A stretch of 64,000 bases of DNA from Odiellus spinosus (GCA_963920705.1 OY987227.1:2861526-2925525); one strand, 5' to 3'. Shown: positions 11,185 through 23,294, counted from the first letter of the stretch. A program made the numbers and translations. Notes: generated by a model from the sequence alone, not told the origin.

Positions 11185-13520
11185 AATACTAAATATTATG
11201 ACCTACTACGAGCGCACTCTTGCACCTTTAAAAATTATTTCAAAATACAATAAAAATCCCGTATATTATTTTAAATTTTGTAAAAATATCTTTCAAATTT
11301 ACGTAAAATTACATTTAAAAAATTAAATAAAATGTCAAAATTATATTTTATTTCCTTAAAATGTCATGTTGCATAATTAATTGAAATGTCATTAAACTTC
11401 TCTGTAGCTTGTCTTAATCGAAACTAGTCTTACTCCTTTAAAACTTAATATGCTATTACAAAAAATATTATTTAATGTGTATATATTTCTTTTACTTCTA
11501 GCCTTACGTATACGCAAGTTCACAATGTAAGTATATTTAACCATAATATATTTCCACATAAGTTATTTACCCTAAAAGCATACCTTCCCGTATCTGCAAA
11601 GTGGCGGTTGAGTGACAATTTTTCGGATAATAAATTAATGCAAAATAAAACACCTGCAAATGGTACAAATTTTCACATAGGCCTTATAATATCAAAAGGT
11701 TGTGTTTATTTGGAAAAACTATCAGCGTAAATGCTCAATTAAGTAAACCCGGTTGGGTTTACCCTATATCTCGTCCTCGATTTCGGCCATTTTCCCATGT
11801 TAGGAATTCTGGAAGATTTTGATAGATGATAAGAGTTTGTATTTCGGGAAAGGTTTCCTTATATTTAAACTGTTATTTCTCGAAGCCCATTGATAGATTT
11901 TACCCAAAAAAAAACAAAAAAAAATATACCGACATAAAAATTTTTTTTTATCCAAGGATGCAAGAATGTACAGATTCCTCATAACCCGTAGTTCCAACCT
12001 TTCTCATTTTTGTCAATTATTAATCATAATTATTAAGAAAATTAATATTTAAAGCACGGTTAGATAACGTCGTCTGCTCGAAATGTGAGTTCATATTCAA
12101 TGGAGGTCGCAATGGAGAAAGATATTTTTTACTAGGGTGAGGCTCGTCTGGACTTAAAGACGTATCATTTTAAACTAAATGTTAATATTTACCCTGAAAA
12201 ATGACCCCATAATCTGGGGGTCAGTTCCGTTTGGGGGAGGGGGGCAAATAAACTACTATCTAGACGCTAGATAGTTTAAGCGATGAAATTAGGGCTAAGT
12301 CCGCTGGTTCGTAAAAGTTAAGAATTGACGACTATAAAAGGTTTTGACACGCTTTAAAAATGCGTAATTTCCTTATACGTGGAGGTAAGCAATTTTTAAA
12401 TCTTTAATCGAATGGTAAGTAACGTTAATTATCTCAAAACTGACATTAAAATGTGGCACAGGCTTAGTGCTTCTTAGTGGGTAGCCTCAGCCTGCCTGCC
12501 GTGCCCGTAGGTCTCTCTAGGACTACGGTCGACGAGAGCTCGAGCCTTGCCTACGGGCGTGATCGAAGTCGGCTTTCTCGCCGCTTTCGCAAAATCCATA
12601 CAGCATATGCATAGGTTCATACAGTAAGTTCCCTAGGGCCAATAGTGAAAACTCATTCTCGTCTTCGGCTTAAGCCTTAGTGTTACTCGCGCCAAGTTCG
12701 CTAGTTTTCCTCTTTTTGATATACATGAATTATAAACATTTTAATGGAAAGAATAAACTTTATCGAATTATTTATGCAAGTCCAATTATTAATTTACATT
12801 TATAACTATGAGAGAGAAAAATTACATCAGCGCAGTCTAATTTGAAATAAAATAAAGCCAAAAATTAAAACGGGAACTCAAAAGCGCAAGGAAAAGTTTT
12901 TAAAATTAAAAGAAATTGCCTAAATTACAAACCGTATTAAAAGCTCTACTAGGTTATAATGCCATACCACACATATTGAAGGTAAATACTAAAAAGAATT
13001 CTCGATGACTCGATGACTCGATGAGGTAATGTTTTCATTGGCTGCGCTAGAGAAGCTATCTATCTAATGATTTTCGATTTATAGACATTTTAATGGAAAA
13101 AATAAAATATGTAAATCTAATTATTTGTTTTACTATTTACTGTAACCGTTTCTATTATTTATTCTTCACGTTGAGGGAACCTACTAATCGGTTACAATTT
13201 ATAGTTCAAATTGAGAGCAAAGGCCTTTCCCTAGACGTATTTGATTTCTTTAATTCCCTACCCTAGATCTTGGCTCCCAATCTAAATATATTAATTATCT
13301 TATGCTTTAGACTTTGTATTCAGAAGTCCAAAATTGTTGCTGGTTCAAATCTTTTATTATATAAAAAGACGTTTTGTTCGGACAGAAGTTTTCTTTTTCT
13401 TACCAAAAATAACTTTTAATTTTTTGTAAAACACTAAACTAGTTTTCAAACTTCTCTTTTTGAGCTCAGAAATACGACTGCTTAAAGCATGGCTTCTTAT
13501 TATAAAAGGAAATTATTCTT
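11185..13520. other. Long AT-rich stretch without recognisable genes
   Basis: No convincing ORF, repeat end or RNA gene was seen. A GC-richer island at about 12480-12700 contains TGCCCGTAGG and its near complement CCTACGGGCG some 40 bases apart. A short (CGATGACT)n run lies at 13003-13024. The rest is low-complexity AT-rich DNA. Confidence 0.6.
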
Positions 13521-13524
13521 GTGT

Positions 13525-13626
13525 GGAGGGAGAATGCAAGGTGGTGCCACCAGTTCTACTAGGTTGAAAATATTCATTTTTTTGGCGAGCTCTTCGAACT
13601 GCTGGCGCCCCCTTGCACTCTCCCAC
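13525..13626. repeat. Short inverted repeat around 40-bp loop
   Basis: Arms GGGAGAATGCAAGG..GCCACCAGTT and AACTGCTGGCGC..TTGCACTCTCCC face each other around an AT-rich loop with an internal GGCGAGCTC. It could be a tiny MITE or a hairpin; no second copy was seen here. Confidence 0.6.
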
Positions 13627-13639
13627 CCAATTTTTTTCA

Positions 13640-13975
13640 TTGTCTAGTAAAGCAAACATAAATAATTAAGAGAAAAAATGTTATATTCAAAATAGAATAG
13701 AGTTTTTTAGTTCGTTTAATTCGTTCCTTTTTTGTCGTCGTTGTTATTATAAAGAGGTCAAAGGTTATCTATGATAAGAAAATATAAAATAACCTTTGCT
13801 ACTCGGCTTGATAGAAAAGCCTGGAATTAAGAGTATCCAGGCAGGTCATGTTAGAAGTTCAATGTAAGAGGCTGACAGCTAATAAAACTTTAAAGACTTA
13901 ATAATAAGTTATTATCACGTAACAGTTCTCTTCTTCGCGCTTCGAGCCTCAGAGGACAGAAAACAGGATAATGCA
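13640..13975. other. AT-rich spacer
   Basis: Contains the inverted pair AGGTCAAAGGTTAT / ATAACCTTTGCT around 13756-13800. Nothing else was recognised. Confidence 0.5.
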
Positions 13976-13979
13976 ATCA

Positions 13980-15520
13980 TACATCTAAAGGTCTTTGCAG
14001 GTGGAATAATGATGGGCCAGCCATTTTCATTTATGGGGTACCAGGACACTATTTGTTCCATCGTAATGTTGTTCCTCGTTACCGGTATCTTTTTACGACC
14101 AAATAGGGGTGCAAAAAGGGTTGGTTCTATTTTTTTTTCTTTGTTCGTTATTTGTGGGGTACCATCGTTGATTTGGAACGACTGGTATATATCATTATAT
14201 TCGATGAGAGAGAGATTTAAATCTTAGTAGTTCAAAATCTGTTGAATCTTTTCCTATTATCGTGCGTGAGAACGGTTTGGTTGAACTTTTGGCTTCCTCT
14301 CTACAAGTTGATCGTTCGGGATTGGAGAATTGACGAGGGAGGACCCAGGGTTTGTCGATTTCGATTTTTGAATTATTTGACTGAAGACTTGTTGGAGTTT
14401 GTTTTTGTTAACTTTTTCTTCGGTTTTACTCCACGAATTCTCTTCTTGAATAATTAATATGTCACTCTCTTAAGCCGCAGATCTTTCTTCAATTTGCTTC
14501 TTCTTTCAATTTTTCTGTTCAACCGGAGGAGGGCGGGAGGCATGCGGGCCATTAGATTATTCTGTTTTCTCTCCTTTGGACATTGTAGAAGTGTTATTTT
14601 TGAATAAGTGGCTGTGTGGCTGGATGACTTTCCGGGAACTTGAATTTGATCTATACTTTCTTCTTTTGTTAATTTTTTGTTTCTTTTCCTCTTTTCTCTC
14701 TTCTAAATTCTTCGTTATTCTTCTGATTTGCTTCTCTATTATGTCGTTTCTCTGAATTCTCTATTTCTACTTGAGCATGGTCCATTTCTCCAGTTTCTGG
14801 GTCTGGTTTACTCGTCTGGTTAGAAAGGATTTCGTTACGAATTTTTTGTTCGACTTTGGACTTCTTAAGATCTCTTTTGTTAATTTTTCTCTCATTCTAT
14901 TCATTTCTCTTTCCCGCTCTATTCGTGCTCTTTGTCTTTCAATTTCTTCCGGTTTGTCCTTCTCTATTTCTCTTTCCTTGCTCCTATTTTCAGCTTCTAA
15001 CAGTTCCCTTTGATTTTCTTCGGTATCTTCTTCCAATTTACATTGTCTTAATCGCTCTCTTTCTTGTACTTTTCTTTCTTCGACGATTAATTCTCCTCTT
15101 CTTTTCTCCACTGTCGTTCTAATCTTTCTTGCCTGTCTTCTCTCGAATTCTCGTTTCTTCGCGTTTTTTTTTTTTTTTCTTTTCTTCTTCTTCAAGTCTT
15201 TTCTTTTTTTCTTCTTCGGGTTTTTTCGATGATTTTTTTTTTCCTGCGAGTTTGGACTGATCTGAATGTCTAGAAGAAACTTTTTCCATTCCTTATACGA
15301 GAGTTCGCATATCTTTTCCACTTATCCGGGAATCCAGTTGGAGTTTCAAAGGTACGTTTTTCGATTAAGTCAATTTCTAGGATTGACTCAACCTCTTTAG
15401 CGAGTGCAAGGAAAAATTTCACAATCATCTTTCGATCTGGGTCTGCGAGATTTTCTTCGGACTGAAATTCTTCCTGGAGGTAAATTCGCGCTTTTCCTCC
15501 AACAACTCTCTCAACCAATT
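13980..15520 (-). pseudogene. Charged gag-like coding fossil, minus strand
   Basis: The plus strand is strongly pyrimidine-rich here and the minus strand reads as protein. A front part near 15.3-15.5 kb contains EEFQSEENLADPDRK and FFLALAKEVESI. A long Lys/Glu/Arg-rich coiled-coil-like part follows (about 14.77-15.3 kb), and a more globular tail near 14.0-14.24 kb contains SWYPINENGWPIIIPP. The layout resembles gag proteins of some insect LTR elements, but no LTR, zinc knuckle or enzyme was found, so the family is uncertain. It is broken in several places and abuts the end of the giant inverted repeat. Confidence 0.45.
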
Positions 15521-15704
15521 TGATTTTTTATCATAAAAGAAAATTTTAACAAGATGGTCAAGCCCATAGGAATAGCTAGACCCATGACATTGTAAAAGAG
15601 GCTGAAAAGAATGATGCTATAGCAGGGGCTTGTTATGCATGCATAAACGCTCTTTGAACAATTTGAATGGCTTTCGAGATTCCTTTAAACACGAAGTTGC
15701 GAAA

Positions 15705-15895
15705 AGTTTTTCAAATCGTGTTTTTAAAATCGTGTTTTTAAAATCGTGTTTTTCGAATCGTGTTTTTCGAATCGTGTTTTTCGAATCATAGTTTTCGAAT
15801 CATGTTTTTCGAATCATGTTTTTCGAATCATGTTTTTCGAATCATGTTTTTCGAATCATGTTTTTCGAATCATGTTTTTCGAATCATGTTTTTCA
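15705..15895. repeat. 14-bp tandem repeat tract
   Basis: About 13 copies of TTTTTCGAATCATG and close variants. The reading frame here is only a translation of the repeat. The right arm retains about two units near 24085-24110. Confidence 0.9.
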
Positions 15896-15899
15896 ACTT

Positions 15900-16600
15900 G
15901 GCTACCTGTGAACGGGTTTTTATATCTAATCTTTATTAATTTATCTTGGATACTCGTGTGAAAGCGGCTTCATATCTAATCGTTATGCATTTATCTTGGA
16001 TACCCGTGTGTACGCGGCTTTATATCTAATCTTAATTTTTCTTTGATACCAGTCTGAACGTTGCTTTATATCTAATCTTTATTAATTTATCTTGGATACA
16101 CGTGTGAACGTGGCTTCATATCGAATATTTATTAATTTTTAACTTAGATACCCGTGCGAACAGGCATTTATATATTATCTTTGTCATTTTATCTTGGATA
16201 CTCGTGCGAACGGGACTTAATATATATTCTTTATTAAGTCATTTTTATCTTGGAAACGCGTCTTTATATCTAATCTTTATTAAGTCAGTTTATCTTGGAT
16301 ACCCTGCGAACACGCCTTTATATCTAATCTTTATTAATTTTTTACCTTGGATACCCTTGTGAAGGCACCTTTACATCTAATTTTTATCGAGCTTTTATAA
16401 ATATTCTTTAACTCATATACCCTGTGAACACGCCTCTTATATTTAACCTTTATTAATTTTTACCTTGGATACCCTTGTGAAGGAACCTTTACATCTATCC
16501 TTATTGTCTTATCTTGGATACCCGTGAAAACGCACCATAATATCTAAAATTTATTAATTCATTTTATCTTGAACACCCGTGAAAACACGCCTTTATCTAA
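15900..16600. repeat. ~50-60-bp minisatellite in left arm
   Basis: About a dozen degenerate units built on ATATCTAATCTTTATTAATT and ATCTTGGATACCCGTG(T)GAACGC. About seven inverted counterparts lie at 23650-24075. Confidence 0.85.
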
Positions 16601-16786
16601 TCAACCTATAAGAAAATATTGAATATCTTCGAAAATATCTTTTATATTAAATTTAAGTTTCAGCAACATTGGTTTTTAGATTAAGTTAAATCATTTAATC
16701 TGTTTTAATTTAAACGAATATTACGTTTCAATTCAGTAAAAGCTATCACCTCAGATGGCTAAAATAGACGCGAATCCAAAAGATAC

Positions 16787-16794
16787 TATATAAG
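16787..16794 (+). promoter_or_regulatory. TATA box in left arm (inward)
   Basis: TATATAAG followed about 30-60 bases later by conserved sequence and then a donor-like CAAG|GTAGAAG near 16885. The mirror copy at 23453-23460 is preserved, so the promoter-like block is shared by both arms and both copies point into the element. Confidence 0.5.
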
Positions 16795-16969
16795 GCGTTC
16801 GTTTAATATTATAAACTAACAAGCGAGTAACGGTTGCTGCTCTTCAATGAGCTGTGGTGGATGTACGTTTACAGCAAGGTAGAAGCTAATAATTGTATAT
16901 GCGAATTTTATTGGAGAGTCAAGCGCCGTGGGTGATGACTTCTTCTTCCGACGTCACGTACAGACAGAT

Positions 16970-17002
16970 CCTCTCCGCGAACTAAACGTTCACTCGGAGA
17001 GG
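16970..17002. other. GC-rich hairpin in left arm
   Basis: CCTCTCCGCGAACT and its near complement, ending CACTCGGAGAGG, form a 33-nt hairpin. It matches the hairpins at 23184-23216 and 23262-23294, and more loosely the one at 29591-29620. Confidence 0.75.
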
Positions 17003-17194
17003 TAAGAAGACGAATGTTTTTCCTATTCGATGACATAAGATGGATAAGAAACGAATTTTTTTGGATACGATGACGTTTTCGTCATTTCAGGGACACCGAC
17101 TTCAGACTTCAGACTACCAGCACGACTCAAAACACTAGCTAGACCACGTATAAGTACTTGGGTCTAGCTAAAAACGAGAAATAAAATATAAAAT

Positions 17195-17325
17195 ATATTT
17201 GTACATAGAAGTAACCTAACCTGGAAACTAACCTAACCTAACCTAACCTGCAACATAACCTGGAAACTAACCTTATCTAACCTAACCTTACCTGCAACAT
17301 AATATGGAAACTAGCCTAACCTAAA
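17195..17325. repeat. CCTAA-rich minisatellite
   Basis: Alternates runs of AACCTAACCTAACC with CTGGAAACTAA and CTGCAACATAA. The pentamer matches the insect telomere unit, but the arrangement is an interstitial, degenerate repeat. Confidence 0.8.
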
Positions 17326-17700
17326 GTGAACCACTTATTCACGTTCAAAAGCGAAGTTTTCTTAAGGAGAAATAACAAATGAGCATTACTTAAATGGACA
17401 ATTATAATTTAGTAGTGTTCGTTCATCACACCACTTTTTGCCCTTTATGTTAGCATATAAAAATAGCTTGAGCATTATTTAAATTAAATCTGTAATTAAA
17501 CCTGACCTAAAATATGCAAAACTGACCTAAAACAGAGCAAAACATGAAAACTGAACGGAAACACGTAAAATTGGTCCAAAACCTATTTTGATATTTTTCC
17601 TTACATATTCCGAGACTGCTACCAACAATATAAACTGAGATGAACAACAAGTATTATTAAAATTCGTATAAATTAAATAATTCAATAATTATATCATACC
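17326..17700. other. AT-rich spacer inside giant element
   Basis: Holds loose repeats of ACCTAAAA(T/C)ATGCAAAACTGA type around 17500-17585. No gene was seen. Confidence 0.5.
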
Positions 17701-17701
17701 A

Positions 17702-17772
17702 TTTTCCGATAGTAGGCTCGAACTCGCTATCTTCTGCTAGATAGCCTTCTATGCTAACCATTCTGCTTCCGG
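17702..17772 (-). ncRNA. tRNA-like sequence (tRNA pseudogene or SINE head)
   Basis: Read on the minus strand it shows an acceptor-like pair TTCCGGA / TATCGGAA, an A-box-like ATGGTTAGCAT, an anticodon-like stem GCTATC / GATAGC and a B-box-like GAGTTCGAGCC. The D-stem is poor and the anticodon loop is not the standard 7 nt. This suggests a tRNA pseudogene or a tRNA-derived SINE head rather than a working tRNA. AT-rich sequence follows it on the same strand. Confidence 0.5.
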
Positions 17773-17819
17773 AACACGGCGGCTACCTCAAAAGAATCTT
17801 TATCTCGTTTAACCTAACC

Positions 17820-17950
17820 TTTTCCTTTTAAATATTCTTTGACGGGGGGATTTTTTCGGTTGACGGGGGGTTTTTTCTTATGACGGGGGATTCCATCCGA
17901 CCAAAAATTTGGGGGATTATGTCTAGGGGGATTTTGGGCGCCTCCCCCAT
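17820..17950. other. G-rich tract
   Basis: Repeated GACGGGGGG-(A/T)TTTTTTC units and runs of five to six G. It has quadruplex-like potential. It sits beside the Gypsy B fossil and could be the remains of its purine-rich end; this is an inference. Confidence 0.5.
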
Positions 17951-20900
17951 CTTACGAGTCGAGAGTTTGGATCTTTAACTACTGTGAATGGTTTACTTAC
18001 CAGATACGTAGGAAATGTCTTATTGCCCAATATATAGCTAGACATTCCTTTTCGGAGGTGGAATATTTTGGCTCGACGTTTCTCAGACTTCTACTGGCAT
18101 AAGCCTTCCATCCTAGGAAAGCTCCCAGTCCTAAATCCGATGCGTCAGTTGTCAAAATATAGGGAAGATCAGGTTTAGAGGCAGCTAATGGTGGAGCTGA
18201 ACTGATGGCTACCTTTAGTTTTTGAAATGATTCTTCTTGTTCTTTTCCCCATGAAAATGGTATTCCCTTTTTCTCCAGTTTATTAATCGGGGCAGCTGTT
18301 GCAGAAAAGTTTGGAATGAATTAGTTGTACATAAAAAACAGAGATTGATTACGGGCCAAAGTCTTAAAAGACTTATAGGCCCAATTTATGATGCCATCCT
18401 GCCATTCCCAAGAAACGTTGAGCTTGTTTGATTTTATTTGGCGTTGGGAAATTCTTTATCGCCTCTACTTTTGACTGGTCTATGTGGATACAATCTTCGC
18501 TTACTACGTGTCCAAGTACAGTAGCTTCTGATTGTGTGAAACTACATTTTCTCAGTTGTAAGCGATGCATAACATATTCCAATGCATTCTTGTGATCTTC
18601 CCAGGTCTCTGATTGAATCAAAATGTCGTCCAAGTACACCACTATTGACAAAGGTTCTCCGTCTCTAAATATTTAGTCCATAAGCCTTTGAAAGGTTGAC
18701 GGAGCTCCTGTCAAACATTCTCCCGAACGTTGAATTCATACTTACCAGCATGGGAAATGAAAGCTGTTTTTGGTGCGCAGTCTGGACACATTTACTCTTG
18801 CCAGTATCCACTTTTTAAATCAAGAGCAGTGATATTCTTTGGCTTTCCCAACTTGTTTAATGTTTCTTCAGTCCTGGGTATTGGATATGGGTCTTTTTCA
18901 GTTACTTTGTTTACTCCTCTTAGATCCACATAGAATCTGGATTTATTTTTCCAGTTCCTGATCCGTCGTCTATACTATTCCGTCTTTAGCCATTTCGGAA
19001 TGTGTTGTTCGATAATTTCCTTCTTCCGATCGCTGACTCGATATAGCCTCTTATTAACTGGCTTTGCGCTTCCAGTCTGGACCTCATGAACTACAAGGTT
19101 AGTTCCTCCCAATTTATCTCTAAATAAATATGGGAAACAGAGGAGTAATTCCTGTAATTCCTTTTTGTATTTCATCGGAAGTTTGGTTCGATCAATCGTT
19201 TCATTGACATTTTGAACAACTTGAGGTGAAGGGGAGCCTTTATCCTTCTGTAGATCTTGAAATTTTAAGGTTGCTCCTTTTATCTGATAAGATTTATCTT
19301 TGAAATTCATAATTACCTTCCAGTCTTCTAGGAAATCTTGTCCTAAGGTAACATCAAAAAGTAGAGCTAGATGGAACTATATGAAATTCTTGAATGAATT
19401 TTCTTGATTCACCATTTTAGAATTTTATCTCGAAATCCAATTTAGTAGATCCTTTCGTAAAAGTATAGTGTCCATCTCCCATTTTTAGCCATTCTGTTAC
19501 TTTCTCATTTGCGGCAAACGTTTCTTCTTCACCTCGTCTTTTCTTTATTTCTCTCCATTGTTCAATACTGATCATCGAGACTTCCGCTACATTATCAAGT
19601 TGGTATTGTTCCGTGTTGGAAATTTACCAAAATGATATTTGGGATTCTGTAAAACCTCCTTCGTTTAATTAGTCCCTAATTAAGGGGAGGTAATGTTTCT
19701 GATGACTCAGTATTAGTTGAACTTTATGAGTTGTAGCGAGAGGCTGGGCGTTTGTAACTCTGTCTCCCGCTCCGGCTTTTCCCTGATTCTGATTTCTGAA
19801 TATACTTGGGGAGGGACAGTTTATTGCTAAGTGTCCAGTCCCGCTAGAGATAAAACAATTTCGTTTCTGGGATTACTTGAAGACTGAAATGTTCTTTTTG
19901 AGGTGCCCAGGGGATTTTTATATTGATTTCCCGCGGGGGGGAAGAGTTCTTGTTCTGGTATTATTTGAACTGAGATTTTGCTTCGATTTCTGTCGTTACC
20001 TTGTCCTCGTCGTTGGTTTGGGTTATTGAATCGTTGAGGTTATCCTGTTGAAGGATTTGGTTGAAGATGAAACCAGGGTACATTCGGTTGTTGTGTGAAT
20101 TGAGGAGCCATGAATGGAAATGCCCATGGTGGATACGTAAAATGATTTATCGGTGCGGGATACGGGTCATGAGAATGACTCATTTTTGCTATTGAAGTCT
20201 GGTAGTGAGACCAGGCCACTCCATATGGGCTCATCGGGCTAATTCCGCTTGGAAATTGAGGTCTTATTGGTGCAGACGGTGTTGCGAATGTTCCTGCCAT
20301 TGTAATACTGGTTGTTGTCGGAACTAGGGATCTTGGGGTTGCTGTCGAACCACTAGGAAGTATTGGAGTCTCGACAGAGGTAGACTTCGGAGGGTCTTCG
20401 ACGGTCTTGCCTGAGGTTTCAGTAGAAGCACTCTCATTTTTCTCCTTTTTTCGCCTTTTTTACTGGAAAAAGTCCAAGTGTCTGTTCGATTCGTAAGGAA
20501 TGATGATGTAGTTCTGAAATCGGTTTGGCTTCTATAAAAACCAAAAGTTGTCCGTCCTTAGATTTCTTTTAAGAGTGGCAATCAGTTCGGCTTCGGAAAC
20601 TGGTGGATTTAGGTCATGATTTACTCGGGCCAAATGACCAAAGAATTAATCGACGGATTCCTTCACTCCCTGTTTTCGATTTATCAATTCAGCTCGAGCC
20701 TGAGCTTCCGCTTCTTCTACTCGGTAATGTAGTCTCATCCTGTCTTAGAATTCATCCCGCGTGAGTCTGACTGGAAGGGATCTAAACCAGTATTTTGCAT
20801 GGGATCTCATCAGGAGAGACATCATCTCCATTTTTCTATCATCTCTGATTTTGTTATATTTAGCATATTCTTCGATTCCTTGAAGGAATTCGGAGACTGT

Positions 20901-21300
20901 CTTCCACTCAGTTGCCGTGGAAGGCAACATGTTACGGTGGTGTTTTACTTTTGCCTTCTTCTAAACTGGTATTTCTTAGAATTTTTGCCAGTAACGCTGT
21001 GGTCAGCGGATCCGAAACTGGTGGAGTAGAAAAGGCTCCGCTTATGTTGGGTATTCCCATTCTAACTGGTGTGGAACTTTGTTAAAACTGTACTGGAGTT
21101 TCTTGACTGGTTCCACTTGGAATGTTGTACTAATGGTATAAGGTATAGTTGTAGTCACCGTAGTTGTCGTAATCGTTGAGACTTGTACAGGAGTATTTGG
21201 AGGTGTAGACGTTGGCATTGAAGCTGTCATAACAGGAAGAGTTCAGAATTGACCACCCATCGCTGATGGTTGATTCCCAAAAGGGAAAGTCCCTGGCTTA
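17950..21300 (-). mobile_element. Ty3/Gypsy-type retrotransposon fossil (Gypsy B)
   Basis: Minus-strand remnants in gag-to-pol order. A Thr/Pro-rich gag front lies near 21.0-21.2 kb, other gag parts near 20.0-20.9 kb (Pro-rich) and a protease/linker region near 19.0-19.6 kb. Reverse transcriptase with YLDDIL is near 18.4-18.65 kb and RNase H (TTDASDLGLGAFL, STSEKECLAI) near 18.0-18.2 kb. No LTRs were found and integrase is absent. It is old and broken, with many breaks, and lies wholly inside the giant inverted-repeat element. Confidence 0.8.
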
Positions 21301-21719
21301 AATTAAAAGTTCGTCCTTTCTTTCTTTTAGAGATATTAAATATCGGATTTGTTTGGATAGAACTTGTTTATTTTGCAATTGGATATAAATTGGTATAAGA
21401 ATAAAATGAACTAGGAGTTTTGATTGACGAAGTTAAATCAATGTTAAAATTAATTGGTTCGGAACGTTCCTCGTCAGGATAACTTCCGGGTTCGGAATCT
21501 GTAGATCTTTCCTCTAATTTACTATCTTCAACTCTAAATTGTGCTCTCTAATCCGTTTTATTTTATTTAATAGGCCTTATTTTATTAAAAGTTTAAATTT
21601 TATTTAATGGGTGTATTTATTTTTATTTAATTAAATCATTTCTAGTTTTATAGGTTTATTTCAGTTTTAGTTTTATTTAATTAAATTAATTTTGTTTTAT
21701 TTCGATTAAATATTTAATT
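21301..21719. other. AT-rich spacer
   Basis: TTTTATTTAATTAAAT-type low-complexity sequence; nothing else was recognised. Confidence 0.6.
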
Positions 21720-22315
21720 ATACAAAAAACCGGTTGCTTCGCACTCAAAAAAGGGCTCTTTATCTAACTCGACTCAAACCCGTCAAGGGACACAAATTAA
21801 TATTTGTGTCCCTTCACCGGTCACTAAGAAAGAGCAATTTAATATCTTTAATATTATAGGTTTGTAGGTTTAGTCTACTACTCCAAAGATTTTATTATTA
21901 TTAAATATTTTTCAAAAAATGGATTAAGACGACCTAGGGAAAAAAATTCCATTAAATTTATTGTTAAATTTCTAAATTAAAATAAATATCATTAGCGTTT
22001 CAAAACATAACCTTGTGCATGACTAATGGTAAATATTTATACATTAAAGGAACTCCATCTTTAGCTATTTTTATTAGTGATACTGCTAGAATTTAAAAAT
22101 AACATCAATAAGAGAGGAAGGTTTCCAAGGTCGCCTTTATACGTTTTTTGGAAAATATTTAATAATAATAAAAAATTTAATAATAATAAAATATTTGGAG
22201 TAGTAGACTAAATCTATTAACTATAATATTAAATTGCTCTTTCTCTCGCAATTAATTCGTGTCCCTTCACGGGCTTGACTCGAGTTAGATAAAGAGCCCT
22301 TTTTAAGAGCTCGTA
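21720..22315. mobile_element. Fold-back element, family FB-B copy 3
   Basis: Arms at about 21737-21920 and 22165-22312 are inverted copies (AAAGGGCTCTTTATCTAACTC, GTCTACTACTCCAAA). GCTTCGCACT and a CCCGT-AAGGGACA motif link it to the elements at 97-889 and 4570-5134. It has no coding capacity. Confidence 0.75.
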
Positions 22316-22499
22316 GAAACTTCTTTTTTGTGTAGTTTGTCCCTTTTCACCAAAAAAATATACCCTTTCCACATCCACTATTTTGCTTTATAGGTGTTTT
22401 GAACCTTAATTCTTACTAATGCTGAATAAATATTATAGCGTTTAATTGCGGCTTCAATCTAAACGTAATTAAGAGCCTGGTACAAATCTTGAAAGACAG

Positions 22500-22850
22500 A
22501 GACTAACTAACCTAACCTTACCTAAAGTAGTAAAAGTAGGATGGGCTAATTCGAGGGATTAACTAACCTAAACTAGCCTTACCTAAAATATTACAAGAGT
22601 GACTAATCAGCCCGAGCTAGGGATTAACTAGTTGGAGGGATGGGCTAATTAGAGGGATTAACTAACATAACCTAACCTTAAAGATTACCAGATGGACGGG
22701 GTAGCCTGAGGGATTAACTAATTCGTGGGATTAAATAGCCTAGCCTTAAATAAAATATTACAAGAGGGACGGGTTAGACCTAGTAAGGGATTTAATAGTT
22801 TGAGGGATGGGCTAATTAGATTGATTAACTAACCTAACCTAATGTATCGA
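22500..22850. repeat. CCTAA-bearing minisatellite
   Basis: Degenerate ~70-bp units of the form CTAACCTAACCTTACCTAAA plus GATTACCAGATGGACGGGG and GGGATTAACTAGTTGGAGGG. The same family appears at 25968-26225. Confidence 0.8.
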
Positions 22851-23059
22851 ATATTTTCCAATACGGTTTAATTTCGTTCACATATTATTATTTTATGGTA
22901 GTAAGAGGGAGGCCTATCTCTACATGGGGGTTTTCCGCGGTATCCTCAGAATGGATTGATTTTTGAAGCCCTACAGAAAATCCCGTTTGTTAGTATCCCC
23001 TCGTGCAAATCTAGCTTTGAAAACTGAAACCCCCGTAACGACGCCCTAGAACTCTCGTT
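22851..23059. other. Unique spacer before right arm
   Basis: No gene or repeat was recognised. Confidence 0.5.
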
Positions 23060-23183
23060 TTATTAGCTAGACCCAACCCTAGTGGGGTCTAGGTACTGTA
23101 TTCACTGCGGCGTGGGCGTGGACGTTGGCGTCGTTCAAGAAGACGAAATACGTCATCGAATCGAAAAATCTTTCGTCCTCTTG

Positions 23184-23216
23184 CCTCTCAGAGTGAACTT
23201 TTAGTTTACGGAGAGG
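23184..23216. other. GC-rich hairpin, right arm, copy 1
   Basis: CCTCTCAGAGTGAACT and AGTTTACGGAGAGG pair around a short loop. Confidence 0.75.
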
Positions 23217-23261
23217 TTCTGTCTGTTACGTCATCGAATCGGAAAAACTTTCGACTTCTAA

Positions 23262-23294
23262 CCTCTCAGAGTGAACTTTTAGTTCACGGAGAGG
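23262..23294. other. GC-rich hairpin, right arm, copy 2
   Basis: CCTCTCAGAGTGAACT and AGTTCACGGAGAGG pair. It lies 78 bp from the previous copy, followed by GTGTGTGACGTCATC. Confidence 0.8.

Larger units (their letters stand above)
15525..17160 (+). repeat. Left arm of giant inverted repeat
   Basis: Pairs with 23060-24243. It is longer than the right arm because its 14-bp and ~50-bp tandem tracts have more copies. The stretch with CAGCAAGGTAGAAGCTAATAA and CAATGAGCTGTGGTGGATGT is the best conserved part. Confidence 0.8.

Noticed and set aside
12480-12700. Structured RNA gene or rRNA fragment
   Set aside because: GC-rich with one imperfect inverted pair; no match to any RNA motif I can recognise.
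14771-15122. Plus-strand Leu/Ser/Phe-rich frames that look like membrane proteins
   Set aside because: They are antisense of the Lys/Glu-rich minus-strand fossil; pyrimidine-rich DNA always reads as hydrophobic.
15746-15961. Repetitive Phe/Glu/Ser/Cys-rich open frame
   Set aside because: Translation of the 14-bp tandem repeat, not a gene.
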